Source: Vibrio rhodolitus | GTDB lineage: Bacteria > Pseudomonadota > Gammaproteobacteria > Enterobacterales > Vibrionaceae | Direction of reading: 5' to 3' | Length of the DNA: 64,000 bases | Assembly (NCBI RefSeq): GCF_003350325.1 | Contig: NZ_QLYZ01000002.1 | Location: 62,001-126,000 of the forward strand | Part shown: piece after piece, positions 1 through 8,702 of the stretch | Layout: every line of letters starts with the position of its first letter | How positions within the stretch are numbered: position 1 is the stretch's first letter | The notes under the pieces: model-generated | What the model was told of the DNA's origin: nothing | Databases searched by the model: none | The model's input: only the letters and a program-made list of their open reading frames with translations | Translations under genes and position numbers: made by a program

Positions 1-719
1 TCGGCGTCAAACCAGGCATTCATGGCGGGCTCTTCTTGGCAGGCATGGACGATGGCTTGAATTAGGCGAATACTGACGTCTTCATTTTGTTGCCAGCCAT
101 CGAGTATTGCTTCTTCGGTGATGGTGACTGCGGCTACATTGTGGTGAGATTCTGCCATTGCAGCGACCATAGTACGGCGAGCGCCTTTAAGCACTTCGGT
201 GCCGGGACGTTGTTTACCCGCCTCATGGTATATATCATTATCAACAATTAGCCCATCAGGACCACTACCATGAACTTTGTTTAGATCTACGCCCAGTTTT
301 TTTGCCAGTAGACGAGCAGAAGGCAGCGCGGTAACAAGATTATCGGGTGAGGGGTTGTGTTCTCCACCAATCCAGAAGTCGTCGACATTAACGTTGTGCG
401 CATGTTGAGAAACGTTTCCCACCACGGTCGCTGCGTCTGTGGTTTGTGATTTCGCACCTTGCTCAGTTTTAGATTGCAGCGAACCACTTTCATCGATTTC
501 TAACAATAGCGCGCCGATATTGACGATATCGCCTTCTTCGCCATGACGAGAGACAATACGACCGCTGTAGGGAGCAGGGACATCGACGGTGGCTTTCGCC
601 GTTTCAACCGTCAGCACGACTTGATCGAGCTTGACCATATCTCCAACATTGATGTGCCATTTGACGATCTCAGATTCAGCAAGCCCTTCACCAAGATCAG
701 GTAAATTAAATGTCTTCAT
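1..719 (-). CDS. bkdB: Branched-chain 2-oxoacid dehydrogenase E2 (dihydrolipoamide acyltransferase), N-terminal part, cut by window edge
   Basis: This gene encodes the E2 core of a 2-oxoacid dehydrogenase complex, which moves the acyl group from E1 to CoA through a lipoyl-lysine. About 239 codons are visible and the catalytic C-terminus lies before position 1. The protein opens with MKTFNLPDLGEGLAESE, a classic lipoyl-domain start, and the lipoylation motif ETAKA is near residue 42. A linker and a peripheral-subunit-binding-like segment (SARLLAKKLGVDLNKVHGSG) follow, then the beginning of the acyltransferase domain. The ATG at 717-719 overlaps the E1-beta stop by two bases, so translation is probably coupled. 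Preference for branched-chain substrates is inferred from the leucine/valine genes nearby; pyruvate or acetoin cannot be excluded from this fragment. Confidence 0.9.
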   Translation of the reverse strand, partial: MKTFNLPDLGEGLAESEIVKWHINVGDMVKLDQVVLTVETAKATVDVPAPYSGRIVSRHGEEGDIVNIGALLLEIDESGSLQSKTEQGAKSQTTDAATVVGNVSQHAHNVNVDDFWIGGEHNPSPDNLVTALPSARLLAKKLGVDLNKVHGSGPDGLIVDNDIYHEAGKQRPGTEVLKGARRTMVAAMAESHHNVAAVTITEEAILDGWQQNEDVSIRLIQAIVHACQEEPAMNAWFDA

Positions 720-1699
720 TGCCAATCCTCCATAAGTTCACGTGCAGCAAGCACAATGTCATCGCGTTGGATCATGTAATAATCTTCATTGCGGTAGTAG
801 GGCATGATGGTATCCATTCCCGTTACGCGCTTTGGTGGCGCTTTGAGTAAACACATCGCATGCTCTGCGGTGCGTGCGAGCAATTCAGCGCCGACACCAC
901 AAGATTTACTGGCTTCATGTACGATGAGTAAGCGTCCGGTTTTTTCCAAGGAACGGAAAATCGTGGCAGTATCGATGGGCTTAACACTGGCTAAATCAAT
1001 TACTTCGGCTTCAATGCCTTGGATTGATAGTGCTTGCGCCGCTTGCAAGGATTCCACTACGCACGCCCCCCATGTCACCAAGGTAATGTCACGTCCTTTG
1101 CGCAGTGTAAAACACGTATCTAATGGTAGTGCTTCACCATTGTCTATGACTTCTGATTTCACCGTGCGATAGATTCGTTTAGGTTCGAAAAACATCACCG
1201 GATCATTGCTACGAATGGCCGCCAGTAAAAGCCCATAAGCACGTTGGGGTGAGGAAGGGATGACAACTTTAAAGCCGGCTGTATGGGCAAAGAGGGCTTC
1301 GACACTCTCCGAATGGTGCTCTGGCGCGTGGATGCCACCACCAAACGGAGCGCGAAATACCGCAGGGCAGGTAAGTCTACCGCGAGTTCGGTTGCGCATA
1401 CGAGCTGCATGACACATTAAGTGCTCCATGGCGGGGAAGACAAAGCCTTGAAATTGAAACTCGGCGACAGGGCGTAAGCCTTGCGTTGCCATGCCGACAC
1501 TTACTCCGCCAATCAGCGCTTCGGCAAGCGGCGTATCGACTACGCGCTTTAAGCCAAACTTTTTCTTTAACCCGACGGTAGCGCGAAAAACGCCGCCGTT
1601 ATCGCCAACATCTTCGCCAAGTACTACGACGCTTTCATCATTTGCCATCTCATGATGCAGGGCGAGGTTAACCGCTTCTACTAGTGTTAGCTCAGCCAT
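716..1699 (-). CDS. bkdA2: 2-oxoacid dehydrogenase E1 beta subunit (transketolase-like)
   Basis: The 327-residue protein has the length and sequence of E1-beta subunits of heterotetrameric branched-chain 2-oxoacid/pyruvate dehydrogenases. Near the N-terminus it has GEDVGDNGGVFRAT, then FPAMEHL and the arginine-rich stretch typical of the thiamine-diphosphate-binding Pyr domain. A C-terminal transketolase domain contains a VTWGACV segment. It forms the decarboxylase with E1 alpha, whose gene overlaps its start by 8 bp, and it overlaps the E2 gene downstream. Gene order E1 alpha, E1 beta, E2 on the minus strand indicates one operon. No E3 (lipoamide dehydrogenase) gene is visible, so E3 would be shared with other complexes or lie beyond position 1. 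Confidence 0.92.
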   Translation of the reverse strand: MAELTLVEAVNLALHHEMANDESVVVLGEDVGDNGGVFRATVGLKKKFGLKRVVDTPLAEALIGGVSVGMATQGLRPVAEFQFQGFVFPAMEHLMCHAARMRNRTRGRLTCPAVFRAPFGGGIHAPEHHSESVEALFAHTAGFKVVIPSSPQRAYGLLLAAIRSNDPVMFFEPKRIYRTVKSEVIDNGEALPLDTCFTLRKGRDITLVTWGACVVESLQAAQALSIQGIEAEVIDLASVKPIDTATIFRSLEKTGRLLIVHEASKSCGVGAELLARTAEHAMCLLKAPPKRVTGMDTIMPYYRNEDYYMIQRDDIVLAARELMEDWQ

Positions 1700-2786
1700 G
1701 TTTGCCTCCTTGCATGCGCATTGCTTTATTGATCAACTGATCTCGTTGCGGATGAAGCTCTTGCGGAAGCGATTCGTAGAGAAAATCAAAGCCAGTTTCG
1801 GGGGCTTGATTGGCAAGGTTTAAATAGCGCTCGACTGCCAATTCAACTTGCTCTTTACAATGCGCTTGCCATTGTTGCTCTCGGTCTCGATCCCAAGCGC
1901 CTTGGCTGATCAAAAAAGCTTTCAAGCGGCGAATAGGTTCATATTGCCACGCAGTTTGCACCTCATCTTCATTACGGTAACGGCTAGCATCATCGGCAGT
2001 GGTGTGGTCACTTAATCGGTAGCTTATCGCTTCAATTAGCGTAGCACCTTTCCCTTTGCGTGCTCGCTCTAGTGAATGAAATACGGCATCAAAAACGGAA
2101 ACCACATCGTTGCCGTCAACGGTGACACCCGGAATACCAGCTCCCTTGGCTTTTTCAGACAGAAATTCGGCAGCGCATTGCAGTGAACGAGGGACGGAGA
2201 TTGCCCATTGGTTATTGTTCACCACAAATACCAGCGGAATATTCCAGGCGCCAGCGCAGTTGATTGATTCAAGAAAGTCGCCTTTGGATGTGCCTCCATC
2301 ACCGCACATCACCAGCGCCGCGTCGTGATTGCCTTTGATCTTTAGCGCAGCGGCAACCCCAACCGCGTGAGTACATTGTGTGGCGATAGGGACGCAGAAG
2401 GGAAGATCGCGACTAGCGAAGGGGCTACCTTCGGGGGCGAAATCACTGCCTCTTTCATCGCCTCCCCAATATTGTAGGTTTTTCTCCATACCAATACCTC
2501 GACACCACATGGCAGGCATATCACGGTAATAAGGCACGAAGACATCACTGGCTTTTAACGCTCGCCCAACCGCAATTCCAATCGCTTCTGCGCCAAGGTG
2601 AGAAGGGTAAGTGCCGAGTTTCCCCGTGCGCTGCAAGGCTACGGCTTTATTGTCGTAGGTACGGGTTAACACCATATCCTGATAAAAGCCTGTTAAGGTA
2701 GATAAATCAGCCCAGCTTGGTAGTTGGCTGACAAGGTTCCCATCATGGTCGATAAATCGCTTCATGGGTAATGCCTGAATGTTCAT
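1692..2786 (-). CDS. bkdA1: 2-oxoacid dehydrogenase E1 alpha subunit
   Basis: The 364-residue protein is the thiamine-diphosphate-binding alpha subunit of E1, which decarboxylates branched-chain 2-oxoacids (possibly pyruvate). The ThDP motif is clear: GDGGTSKGDF near residues 162-171, followed by NNNQWAIS about 27 residues later. The phosphorylation-loop-like segment YRLSDHTTADDASRYR also fits the family. The ATG at 2784-2786 is preceded by a strong GGAAAGGAG ribosome site. It is first in the E1 alpha-E1 beta-E2 operon. Its leader carries a 9-bp-arm hairpin (2838-2865) that could be regulatory. The branched-chain assignment relies on the context of the leucine and valine genes. Confidence 0.92.
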   Translation of the reverse strand: MNIQALPMKRFIDHDGNLVSQLPSWADLSTLTGFYQDMVLTRTYDNKAVALQRTGKLGTYPSHLGAEAIGIAVGRALKASDVFVPYYRDMPAMWCRGIGMEKNLQYWGGDERGSDFAPEGSPFASRDLPFCVPIATQCTHAVGVAAALKIKGNHDAALVMCGDGGTSKGDFLESINCAGAWNIPLVFVVNNNQWAISVPRSLQCAAEFLSEKAKGAGIPGVTVDGNDVVSVFDAVFHSLERARKGKGATLIEAISYRLSDHTTADDASRYRNEDEVQTAWQYEPIRRLKAFLISQGAWDRDREQQWQAHCKEQVELAVERYLNLANQAPETGFDFLYESLPQELHPQRDQLINKAMRMQGGKHG

Positions 2787-2837
2787 CTCAAGCTCCTTTC
2801 CGCGCTGCCGTTTTTGCCATGCAGCGCTTAGTTTGAC

Positions 2838-2865
2838 CGAAGCCTGTCTGATTATTCAGGCTTCG
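2838..2865 (-). promoter_or_regulatory. Leader hairpin upstream of bkd operon
   Basis: CGAAGCCTG at 2838-2846 is mirrored by CAGGCTTCG at 2857-2865, giving a 9-bp perfect stem with a 10-nt loop. It lies about 50 bp upstream of the E1-alpha start codon, so it would be in the mRNA leader or act as a DNA operator. No T-run follows on the minus strand, so it is not a simple terminator of the operon. Its function is unknown. Confidence 0.45.
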
Positions 2866-2956
2866 ACATGACTTTTTGTCTCAACCGATCTTCCTTAAAG
2901 TCCTCACCGTCGAACGCGGAATTACCGCTTTACTACAACACTGTCTGCTGCGAATC

Positions 2957-2985
2957 TGGATAGTGTTGATTGTTACTGCTGGCAA
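2957..2985 (-). promoter_or_regulatory. Candidate sigma-70 promoter of the bkd operon
   Basis: On the minus strand a -35-like TTGCCA (2985-2980) is followed after 17 bp by TATCCA (2962-2957). The -35 matches 5 of 6 consensus positions and the -10 only 3 of 6. A start near 2950 would give a leader of about 165 nt including the hairpin. This is a weak motif-only prediction. Confidence 0.28.
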
Positions 2986-3263
2986 AAAGCCGTTAAACAG
3001 TGACGAATTTCGATATAGACCTATACGTATAAGTGTAAACAAGATGTTAAATGTTGCATTGATAAAGTGAGGAGCGAAAAGTAAACTCTGCCTTACAGCG
3101 ATGATTTTTAGTGCGATATACTAGAAAATTGCATGCGGTAAGTGTAAATGTGAAGTTTATCACTAATATTGCTGATTAATTCGCCAGATAATAAAATGGG
3201 TTTCGGCGTAATTTGCTGCTAAATCAGTAGCTTGATGCTCAATCGCTAACATGAAACCTTGGC

Positions 3264-3318
3264 GAGTAAGATAAACTGGCTATCTTACTCACGAGCGACT
3301 AAATGGCGTGAGTTAGTC
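3264..3318. repeat. Stacked inverted repeats 3' of the acetoacetyl-CoA synthetase gene
   Basis: GAGTAAGATA (3264-3273) and TATCTTACTC (3281-3290) form a perfect 10-bp stem with a 7-nt loop. Two further inverted repeats overlap it: ACTCACG (3287-3293) with CGTGAGT (3307-3313), and GACTAA (3297-3302) with TTAGTC (3313-3318). The last is followed by five T on the plus strand. The position, 24-78 bp past the stop of the minus-strand gene, suggests transcript end processing or termination. There is no T-run in the minus-strand direction, so a classical rho-independent terminator is not supported. Confidence 0.45.
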
Positions 3319-3341
3319 TTTTTAGTAACGATTCAATTTGT

Positions 3342-5333
3342 TTAACGATAGCCTGCGGTAACGTGTTCAATTTCCGTTAATACATTAGGGTTTGCGATAG
3401 CACCGATATTGCCGACACTTTGCCCATTGACCACTTGCTTGACTGCGAGTTCAACTAACTTGCCAGAGCGAGTTTTAGGGATCTCGCTGATAGTAAAGAT
3501 CTGTTTGGGTACATGGCGGGGCGAACAGTTGGTTTTTAGTCTTGAGCGAATGGCATTTTCCAGCGTCTCATCTAGTTCAATACCTTGATCTAAGCAAACC
3601 AATAGCCAGATCTCTTCGCCTTGTGGCTGCAATTTACCAATCGCGATTGAGTCGCTGATTCCTTCAATATGGTTAACCTGTTGGTAGATCTCCGCCGTAC
3701 CAATTCTCACGCCGCCGGGATTGAGCGTCGCATCGCTACGCCCGTAAAATACAAAGCCGGCGGTTTGTGTTTGTAGAACATCATCACCATGGTGCCAAAC
3801 GTTGTTAAACTGATCCCAGTAGGCGTTGTGATATCGCTCGCCACTGTCGTTCCAAAAGCCCAGAGGAAAATTAGGCAGCGAATTGGTGCAGGTTAGTTCC
3901 CCACGCTGATTTATAACCCGTTCGCCAAGTGGATTAAGCACTTGAACATCAACCGCTAAGCCCGCTTGTTGGCATTCGCCTTTAAACACCGGGGAGATAG
4001 GATTGCCGATCACAAAACAGCCACATATATCGGTACCACCGGAAATCGAGGCTAGGTGCAGGTCAGATTTTATGTGTTGATACACATAGCTAAATTGTTC
4101 AGGGTAGAGCGCAGAACCCGTAGAGCAGAGCGTGCGCAGAGCGTGCAACTGAAAATCTTGTTGTGGTGCATAGCCTTGATGCTCTATTGCTTCAAGGTAC
4201 TTGGCTGACGTACCAAATAGCGTCACGCCATGCTTGTCAGCTAATTGCCACAGTGTTCGTCTATCGGGGTAAACCGGGCTACCATCATAAATGACAAGTG
4301 TCGCGCCACTTGCAAGCGTGGAGATGTGCCAATTCCACATCATCCAACCACACGTCGTATAGTAGAAAACCTTATCATCAACCTTTATATCGCAGTGCAG
4401 CGCATGCTCTTTGACATGATTAAGCAGTGTGCCGCCCACAGAGTGAACAATACATTTAGGCTGCCCTGTGGTTCCGGATGAGTAGAGGATAAATAATGGA
4501 TGGTTGAATAATATTCGCTGGAACGCAACGGATTTCGCGGGGTAGTGAGCCAGTATTGCGCTCCATTGTGTCGCGTTGGTCTCTACGCTAGATGAAGCTT
4601 TGAGGTAATCGATCTGACAGACTTTTACGTCATGCTTTTTGTTACAGCTTAAGCTTGTGCTAATGGATTCATTTTTGCTCGCCATTGAATAGTTTTTGCC
4701 ATTAAATTGATAGCTATTGCAGCAAAAAAGTACTTTAGGTGAAACTTGCCCAAAGCGCTCAATAACGCTTTCAACGCCAAAATCGGGCGAGGTTGATGTC
4801 CAAATCGCACCTAGGCTAGTGGTCGCCAGCATCGCAATCACGGATTCAGTAATATAAGGAAGATAGCCGGCAACTACATCGCCTTGCTGTACGCCGCATT
4901 CTATTAGCCATTGCTGAATGGAAGAGACTTGGTCGACAAGCTGTTGTCCTGTGAGTTGCTGATTTTCACCGCGCTCATTGGCAAACAGGATGAAGACTTT
5001 TTCGGGGTTTTGCTGAGCATAACGGAGTAAGTTTTCTGCGTAGTTTAGCTTGGTATCTGCAAACCAAATGGTATCGCGATTTGCCACACTATCTTGCCAT
5101 TTTGCATCGCCTAATGTTCTGCTCTCCGCTCCTAAGTCACCTTTTAGTTGGCAAAAGTGCCAAGTATGCCGCCAAAAATCAACGTCGTTTTCGATTGACC
5201 ATTGATGGAGCGCAGCATAGTCACCAATAGGGGCAGAAGGTCGGGATTGATTGACCCGTTTGATAAAACTTGTAAGGTTGCTCTCAGCGATTCTCTGTTT
5301 AGATGGTGACCATATAGGAGCTTGCTGTGCCAT
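3342..5333 (-). CDS. aacS: Acetoacetyl-CoA synthetase (acetoacetate-CoA ligase)
   Basis: The 663-residue ANL-superfamily adenylating enzyme activates acetoacetate to acetoacetyl-CoA using ATP. The nucleotide-binding loop is YSSGTTGQPKC near residue 285, and the acetoacetyl-CoA synthetase type context IVHSVGGTLLNHVKEHALHCD follows. Later motifs include CGWMMWN, YGRSDATLNPGGVRIGTAEIY and a C-terminal catalytic lysine segment RSGK. Length agrees with the family (about 650). It lies 59 bp downstream of etfA on the same strand, probably in the same operon. It completes leucine breakdown: HMG-CoA lyase releases free acetoacetate, this enzyme activates it and the thiolase at 17111 can split the product into two acetyl-CoA. 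Confidence 0.95.
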   Translation of the reverse strand: MAQQAPIWSPSKQRIAESNLTSFIKRVNQSRPSAPIGDYAALHQWSIENDVDFWRHTWHFCQLKGDLGAESRTLGDAKWQDSVANRDTIWFADTKLNYAENLLRYAQQNPEKVFILFANERGENQQLTGQQLVDQVSSIQQWLIECGVQQGDVVAGYLPYITESVIAMLATTSLGAIWTSTSPDFGVESVIERFGQVSPKVLFCCNSYQFNGKNYSMASKNESISTSLSCNKKHDVKVCQIDYLKASSSVETNATQWSAILAHYPAKSVAFQRILFNHPLFILYSSGTTGQPKCIVHSVGGTLLNHVKEHALHCDIKVDDKVFYYTTCGWMMWNWHISTLASGATLVIYDGSPVYPDRRTLWQLADKHGVTLFGTSAKYLEAIEHQGYAPQQDFQLHALRTLCSTGSALYPEQFSYVYQHIKSDLHLASISGGTDICGCFVIGNPISPVFKGECQQAGLAVDVQVLNPLGERVINQRGELTCTNSLPNFPLGFWNDSGERYHNAYWDQFNNVWHHGDDVLQTQTAGFVFYGRSDATLNPGGVRIGTAEIYQQVNHIEGISDSIAIGKLQPQGEEIWLLVCLDQGIELDETLENAIRSRLKTNCSPRHVPKQIFTISEIPKTRSGKLVELAVKQVVNGQSVGNIGAIANPNVLTEIEHVTAGYR

Positions 5334-5392
5334 GTCGATCCTCGAGCCTTTGCTAGTTAAAGAGTTGAGATTGAAGGTTTATGTTGAGGCGC

Positions 5393-6319
5393 TTAGAGAT
5401 GTTCAATGAGTTTCGGTAACACATCAAACAGATCGCCAACCAAACCGTAGTCTGCGACTTCGAAGATTGGACTGTCTGGGTCTTTATTGATTGCCACAAT
5501 CACATTTGACTCTTTCATTCCGGCTAAATGTTGAATCGCGCCGGAAATGCCTACCGCGATATAGAGCTTGGGCGCGACAATTTTACCAGTTTGACCAACT
5601 TGCAAGTCATTAGCGACAAAACCTGCATCGACTGCTGCGCGAGATGCGCCAATAGCGGCTCCTAGTTTGTCGGCGAGCTGCTCGATTAAGGCAAAGTTTT
5701 CTTTACTTCCTAAACCTCGACCGCCAGAGATGACGACCTCAGCGGCAGTGAGTTCAGGGCGTTCACTTTTGGTTTGGGCAAAGCCAACCAATGAAACCAA
5801 GGGCTGCATTGGGTCCAGCAAGTAGTTGTCGACAGGGGCGCTGTTATTTTGGGTTACTGCATCAAATGCTGAGGTGCGAACCGTGACGACGCGAATGCGA
5901 TCACTGGTCGTGACTTTGGCAAAAGCGTTACCAGCGTAAATAGGACGAACAAAGGTGTTTTCATCAACGACTTGGACAATGTCGGAAATCTGACCAACGT
6001 CCAGCTTTGCCGCAATGCGAGGGGCGAGGTCTTTGCCTTTGGATGAAGCCGCTAACCAAATTGCGTCATACTCGTTTGCGATTTGGGTGATCGCTGGTGT
6101 GGTATTTTCGGCGAAGTGAGCGGCAAACTCGCTGTTGTCGACGAGCAGCACTTGAGAGACATGCTCTGCAAGCGCTGCTTGTTCGGCGACGGTTTTACAA
6201 TTACAACCAATCACTAAAACGGTATTTTCATTGCCGACTTGGCTGGCTGCATTGATGACTTTGAGCGTATCGGCATGCAGTTGTTGGTTATCATGCTCTG
6301 CAATGATTAAGTTTTTCAT
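5393..6319 (-). CDS. etfA: Electron transfer flavoprotein alpha subunit
   Basis: The 308-residue protein matches EtfA/FixB. The FAD-binding C-terminal half shows GGRGLGSKENF, GASRAAVDAGF, GQTGK, VGISGAIQHLAGM and NKDPDSPIFEVADYGLVGD. The alpha/beta heterodimer takes electrons from acyl-CoA dehydrogenases in the cytoplasm and passes them to ETF-quinone oxidoreductase. Its start overlaps the etfB stop by 4 bp (ATGA arrangement), so the subunits are probably made together. Location next to the leucine and valine genes suggests that it serves isovaleryl-CoA and isobutyryl-CoA dehydrogenases. ETF-quinone oxidoreductase is not in this window. Confidence 0.96.
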   Translation of the reverse strand: MKNLIIAEHDNQQLHADTLKVINAASQVGNENTVLVIGCNCKTVAEQAALAEHVSQVLLVDNSEFAAHFAENTTPAITQIANEYDAIWLAASSKGKDLAPRIAAKLDVGQISDIVQVVDENTFVRPIYAGNAFAKVTTSDRIRVVTVRTSAFDAVTQNNSAPVDNYLLDPMQPLVSLVGFAQTKSERPELTAAEVVISGGRGLGSKENFALIEQLADKLGAAIGASRAAVDAGFVANDLQVGQTGKIVAPKLYIAVGISGAIQHLAGMKESNVIVAINKDPDSPIFEVADYGLVGDLFDVLPKLIEHL

Positions 6320-7068
6320 TCAATCACCTTTGCTTCGTTGCGAAGTTTGTCGAGAAGCTCTTCTACACTGTCGACTTTAATGCCGCTTTGACGAGGTAGG
6401 GGCGGTGTGACCTCACAGATCGTTTGGCTGTAGCGTATTTCGATGCCAAGATCTTCAGCGGTGATGCTATCCATCGGTTTTTTCTTTGCCTTCATAATAT
6501 TGGGTAAAGAGGCAAAGCGCGGTTCGTTAAGGCGTAAATCGGTACTGACTACGGCAGGCAGTGGCATGGATAGCGTCATTAGCCCACCGTCAACTTCGCG
6601 TACAACTTGCATCTGTTGCCCTGATATCTCAACTTGTGAAGCAAAAGTGGCTTGTGGCCAATCAAGCAAGCTCGCCAACATTTGCGCTACTTGGTTGTTA
6701 TCACTATCAATGGATTGTTTGCCTGTGATCACCAGATCAATCTGCTCTCGTTTGACGATAGCTTGCAGTAGTTTTGCCACCATCAAAGGTTCGAGGTTAC
6801 TTTTACTGTTTATGTGAATTGCGCGATCGGCACCAAGTGCAAGCGCGGTTCTTAGCTGTTCTTGGCAAACTTTTTCTCCGGCGCTAACCACGATGACTTC
6901 TTGCGCGATACCTTTTTCTTTTAACCGGATGGCTTCTTCAACCGCGATTTCACAAAAGGGATTGATGGTCATTTTGACGTTATTGGTTTCAACGGCGCTG
7001 TTATCTGGCTTTACGCGAACTTTGGTGTATGGGTCAACTACCCGCTTTATTGGCACTAGTATTTTCAC
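6316..7068 (-). CDS. etfB: Electron transfer flavoprotein beta subunit
   Basis: The 250-residue protein is EtfB/FixA. It begins MKILVPIKRVVDPYTKVRV and carries the AMP-binding region, including NPFCEIAVEEAIRLKE, ALALGADRAIHI and the signature VVREVDGGLMTLSMPLPAVVS near residue 155. It forms the ETF heterodimer with EtfA. It is first in a run etfB-etfA-aacS. Upstream, a sequence very similar to the operator in the liuR-thiolase intergenic region lies at 7124-7140, between candidate -35 and -10 elements. This suggests LiuR control. Confidence 0.96.
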   Translation of the reverse strand: MKILVPIKRVVDPYTKVRVKPDNSAVETNNVKMTINPFCEIAVEEAIRLKEKGIAQEVIVVSAGEKVCQEQLRTALALGADRAIHINSKSNLEPLMVAKLLQAIVKREQIDLVITGKQSIDSDNNQVAQMLASLLDWPQATFASQVEISGQQMQVVREVDGGLMTLSMPLPAVVSTDLRLNEPRFASLPNIMKAKKKPMDSITAEDLGIEIRYSQTICEVTPPLPRQSGIKVDSVEELLDKLRNEAKVIE

Positions 7069-7562
7069 GCTCGATTCCTTTTTACAGTGACGAAAATGTG
7101 AAGGTACTTTTTATTAAGGTTAGTTGACGTTTACGTATGCGGCAATTTTGAAGTGGTTGAAGTTTAATGAGTTATTTCGTATGGGGCGTTGACACCATGA
7201 TTGCTATCGGTAGAGGAAGTGTCGAATTCTTCACGAGTTGTGAGAGCAACGGAGTTGACTGCTGGTTTTGTTCTTAATTTCAAGTTTAGTTGAAGTCTAA
7301 AAGAGAGTGTTTTGATGATTATCTGACATATAACAAACGTACGGGTTTGAACGAGAAAATTGATGATCGTTTGTAAGTTCTTTCAAAATATCATCTTAGC
7401 CTTCATGAGCAGTTGGGTGTTTAGGGAATACTCTATGAAACGTGCAAATATCCGTAAAGTCCATAAAAAAACCTACGTTTAAATTATCAAAAATCACTTT
7501 TAATCATGTTGTTATAAATAGTTCTGCTTTATTGTTTGCCTATTGTTGCATATGAGGCTTTT
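7069..7562. other. Gene-free stretch upstream of etfB
   Basis: This 494-bp stretch holds the divergent control regions for etfB (minus) and the nuclease-like gene (plus). The etfB side contains the LiuR-like box. The rest, about 7150-7540, is AT-rich and has no convincing gene; a 15-codon ATG frame near 7436 is too short to support. The AT-rich composition continues into the following gene and differs from the flanking catabolic genes. Confidence 0.55.
7117..7145 (-). promoter_or_regulatory. Candidate etfB promoter with LiuR-type operator in its spacer
   Basis: On the plus strand TTGACGTTTACGTATG (7124-7139) is nearly identical to TTGACGTTAACGTAAA in front of the thiolase gene. Read on the minus strand, TTGCCG (7145-7140) and TAACCT (7122-7117) are separated by 17 bp, placing the box in the spacer. 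That is where MerR-family regulators usually bind. The -10 match is only 3 of 6. The operator similarity is seen directly; binding is inferred. Confidence 0.5.
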
Positions 7563-8702
7563 ATGATTAGTAGACAATTCTTCAGTCACCTAAAACTGTT
7601 GAGAGACAAGTATGAAGAACCTTCACAGTACAATCTTTTTAGTGTCCTTAGATCTTACTCAGATGAAGTTAGACTCCACTCTCGTTTTTTAGTCGATGTT
7701 CTTAACCCGAGTGGTAGCCATAATCAAGGCGAACGGTTTCTCACTGATTTTCTAAAACGCCAAGGGATAGAGATTGCAGGGGACATTGAAGTTCTTTGCG
7801 AGTACAAGAACATCGACATTTTAATACGCTCTGAAAAGACAGCCGTCATAATAGAAAATAAAATCTATGCTACTGATCAGGATAAGCAACTTCAGCGTTA
7901 CTACCAAACCATGCGTGACGAAGGATACAAAGATATCCATCTTTTTTATCTTACGTTAGATGGTAAAGAACCTAGCCCAGAGAGCGTAGGTAATCTTGAT
8001 AAGAAGATAACCAATATAAGCTATCGCTCAGACATACATGACTGGATAGACCGATGCACGGAACTCTCTGCACGTAATGCGCCATTGCGTGAAGCTTTCA
8101 TCCAATACCTAGACCTTATAAGTCATTTAACTAATCGCGTTGAGAATATGGAACACATCGAAAAATTGAAGAAACTGTTACTAGAAGACGACAACTTAGA
8201 GTCTGTCTCTGAATTAAATCAAGCGTATGAAGAAATCGTTGTTGATGCTCAGTTGTCAATGTGGGAGATGCTTGGAGAGAAAATGACTGAACAGTTGGGT
8301 GAGTTATCAAACGACTCAATTGCTCTGGAACATGATCCGAGGGAAACAGTCAGAAAATATGTGCAAGCTAGACGTAATTCTAGATGGATCACTCAAGAGT
8401 TTGAGTTACGTGATTACCCTTCGTTCTATTTGTATGTACAACAAGACCACCATTTGTATTTTGGGCTTTATCAAAATGAAAAATCCAAGCATGCTAAGAA
8501 AACAAAAATTCCCAAATTAAAGCATGATTATGCTCGAGAAGAAGACGACACTTTTTATGCGTATCCAACGCGAAATATAAACTTTCGTAACCTTAGTGCA
8601 GATGACGTTAAGTATCTTTCAAATCCTCAATCACTAAATGAATTCACTCAGCAAATCGTTGATGAGCTTGTTAAGATGCACCGAATGATCATGCAAGCGT
8701 AG
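7563..8702 (+). CDS. PD-(D/E)XK nuclease superfamily protein (PDDEXK_4-like)
   Basis: This 379-residue protein resembles the stand-alone PD-(D/E)XK family in Pfam PDDEXK_4. Near the N-terminus is a helix with RLHSRFLVDVLNP, then the nuclease core with IDILI (D85), IIENKI (E98-x-K100) and a following QLQRYY helix carrying Q109 and R112. The middle and C-terminal thirds (coiled regions and LYFGLYQNEKSKH) are not recognised. I chose ATG 7563 because GAGG sits 5 bp upstream; a TTG nine codons earlier lacks a clear ribosome site. The gene is AT-rich, stands alone between two catabolic operons and has an isolated promoter region, suggesting acquisition. The substrate is unknown and a defence role is only a guess. 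Confidence 0.75.
   Translation: MISRQFFSHLKLLRDKYEEPSQYNLFSVLRSYSDEVRLHSRFLVDVLNPSGSHNQGERFLTDFLKRQGIEIAGDIEVLCEYKNIDILIRSEKTAVIIENKIYATDQDKQLQRYYQTMRDEGYKDIHLFYLTLDGKEPSPESVGNLDKKITNISYRSDIHDWIDRCTELSARNAPLREAFIQYLDLISHLTNRVENMEHIEKLKKLLLEDDNLESVSELNQAYEEIVVDAQLSMWEMLGEKMTEQLGELSNDSIALEHDPRETVRKYVQARRNSRWITQEFELRDYPSFYLYVQQDHHLYFGLYQNEKSKHAKKTKIPKLKHDYAREEDDTFYAYPTRNINFRNLSADDVKYLSNPQSLNEFTQQIVDELVKMHRMIMQA

Larger units (their letters stand above)
2787..3341. other. Gene-free stretch between acetoacetyl-CoA synthetase and the bkd operon
   Basis: This 555-bp stretch has no convincing coding sequence on either strand. It should hold the bkd promoter at its left side and the 3' end of the etf-acs transcript at its right side. 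It contains a GC-rich hairpin near 2838-2865, a candidate minus-strand promoter near 2957-2985 and stacked inverted repeats at 3264-3318, listed separately. No sequence closely matching the LiuR-type operators found elsewhere in the window was seen here. Confidence 0.6.

Noticed and set aside
7436-7483. 15-codon ATG frame (MKRANIRKVHKKTYV)
   Set aside because: It is too short, with no clear ribosome site and no recognisable feature beyond a basic composition expected by chance.
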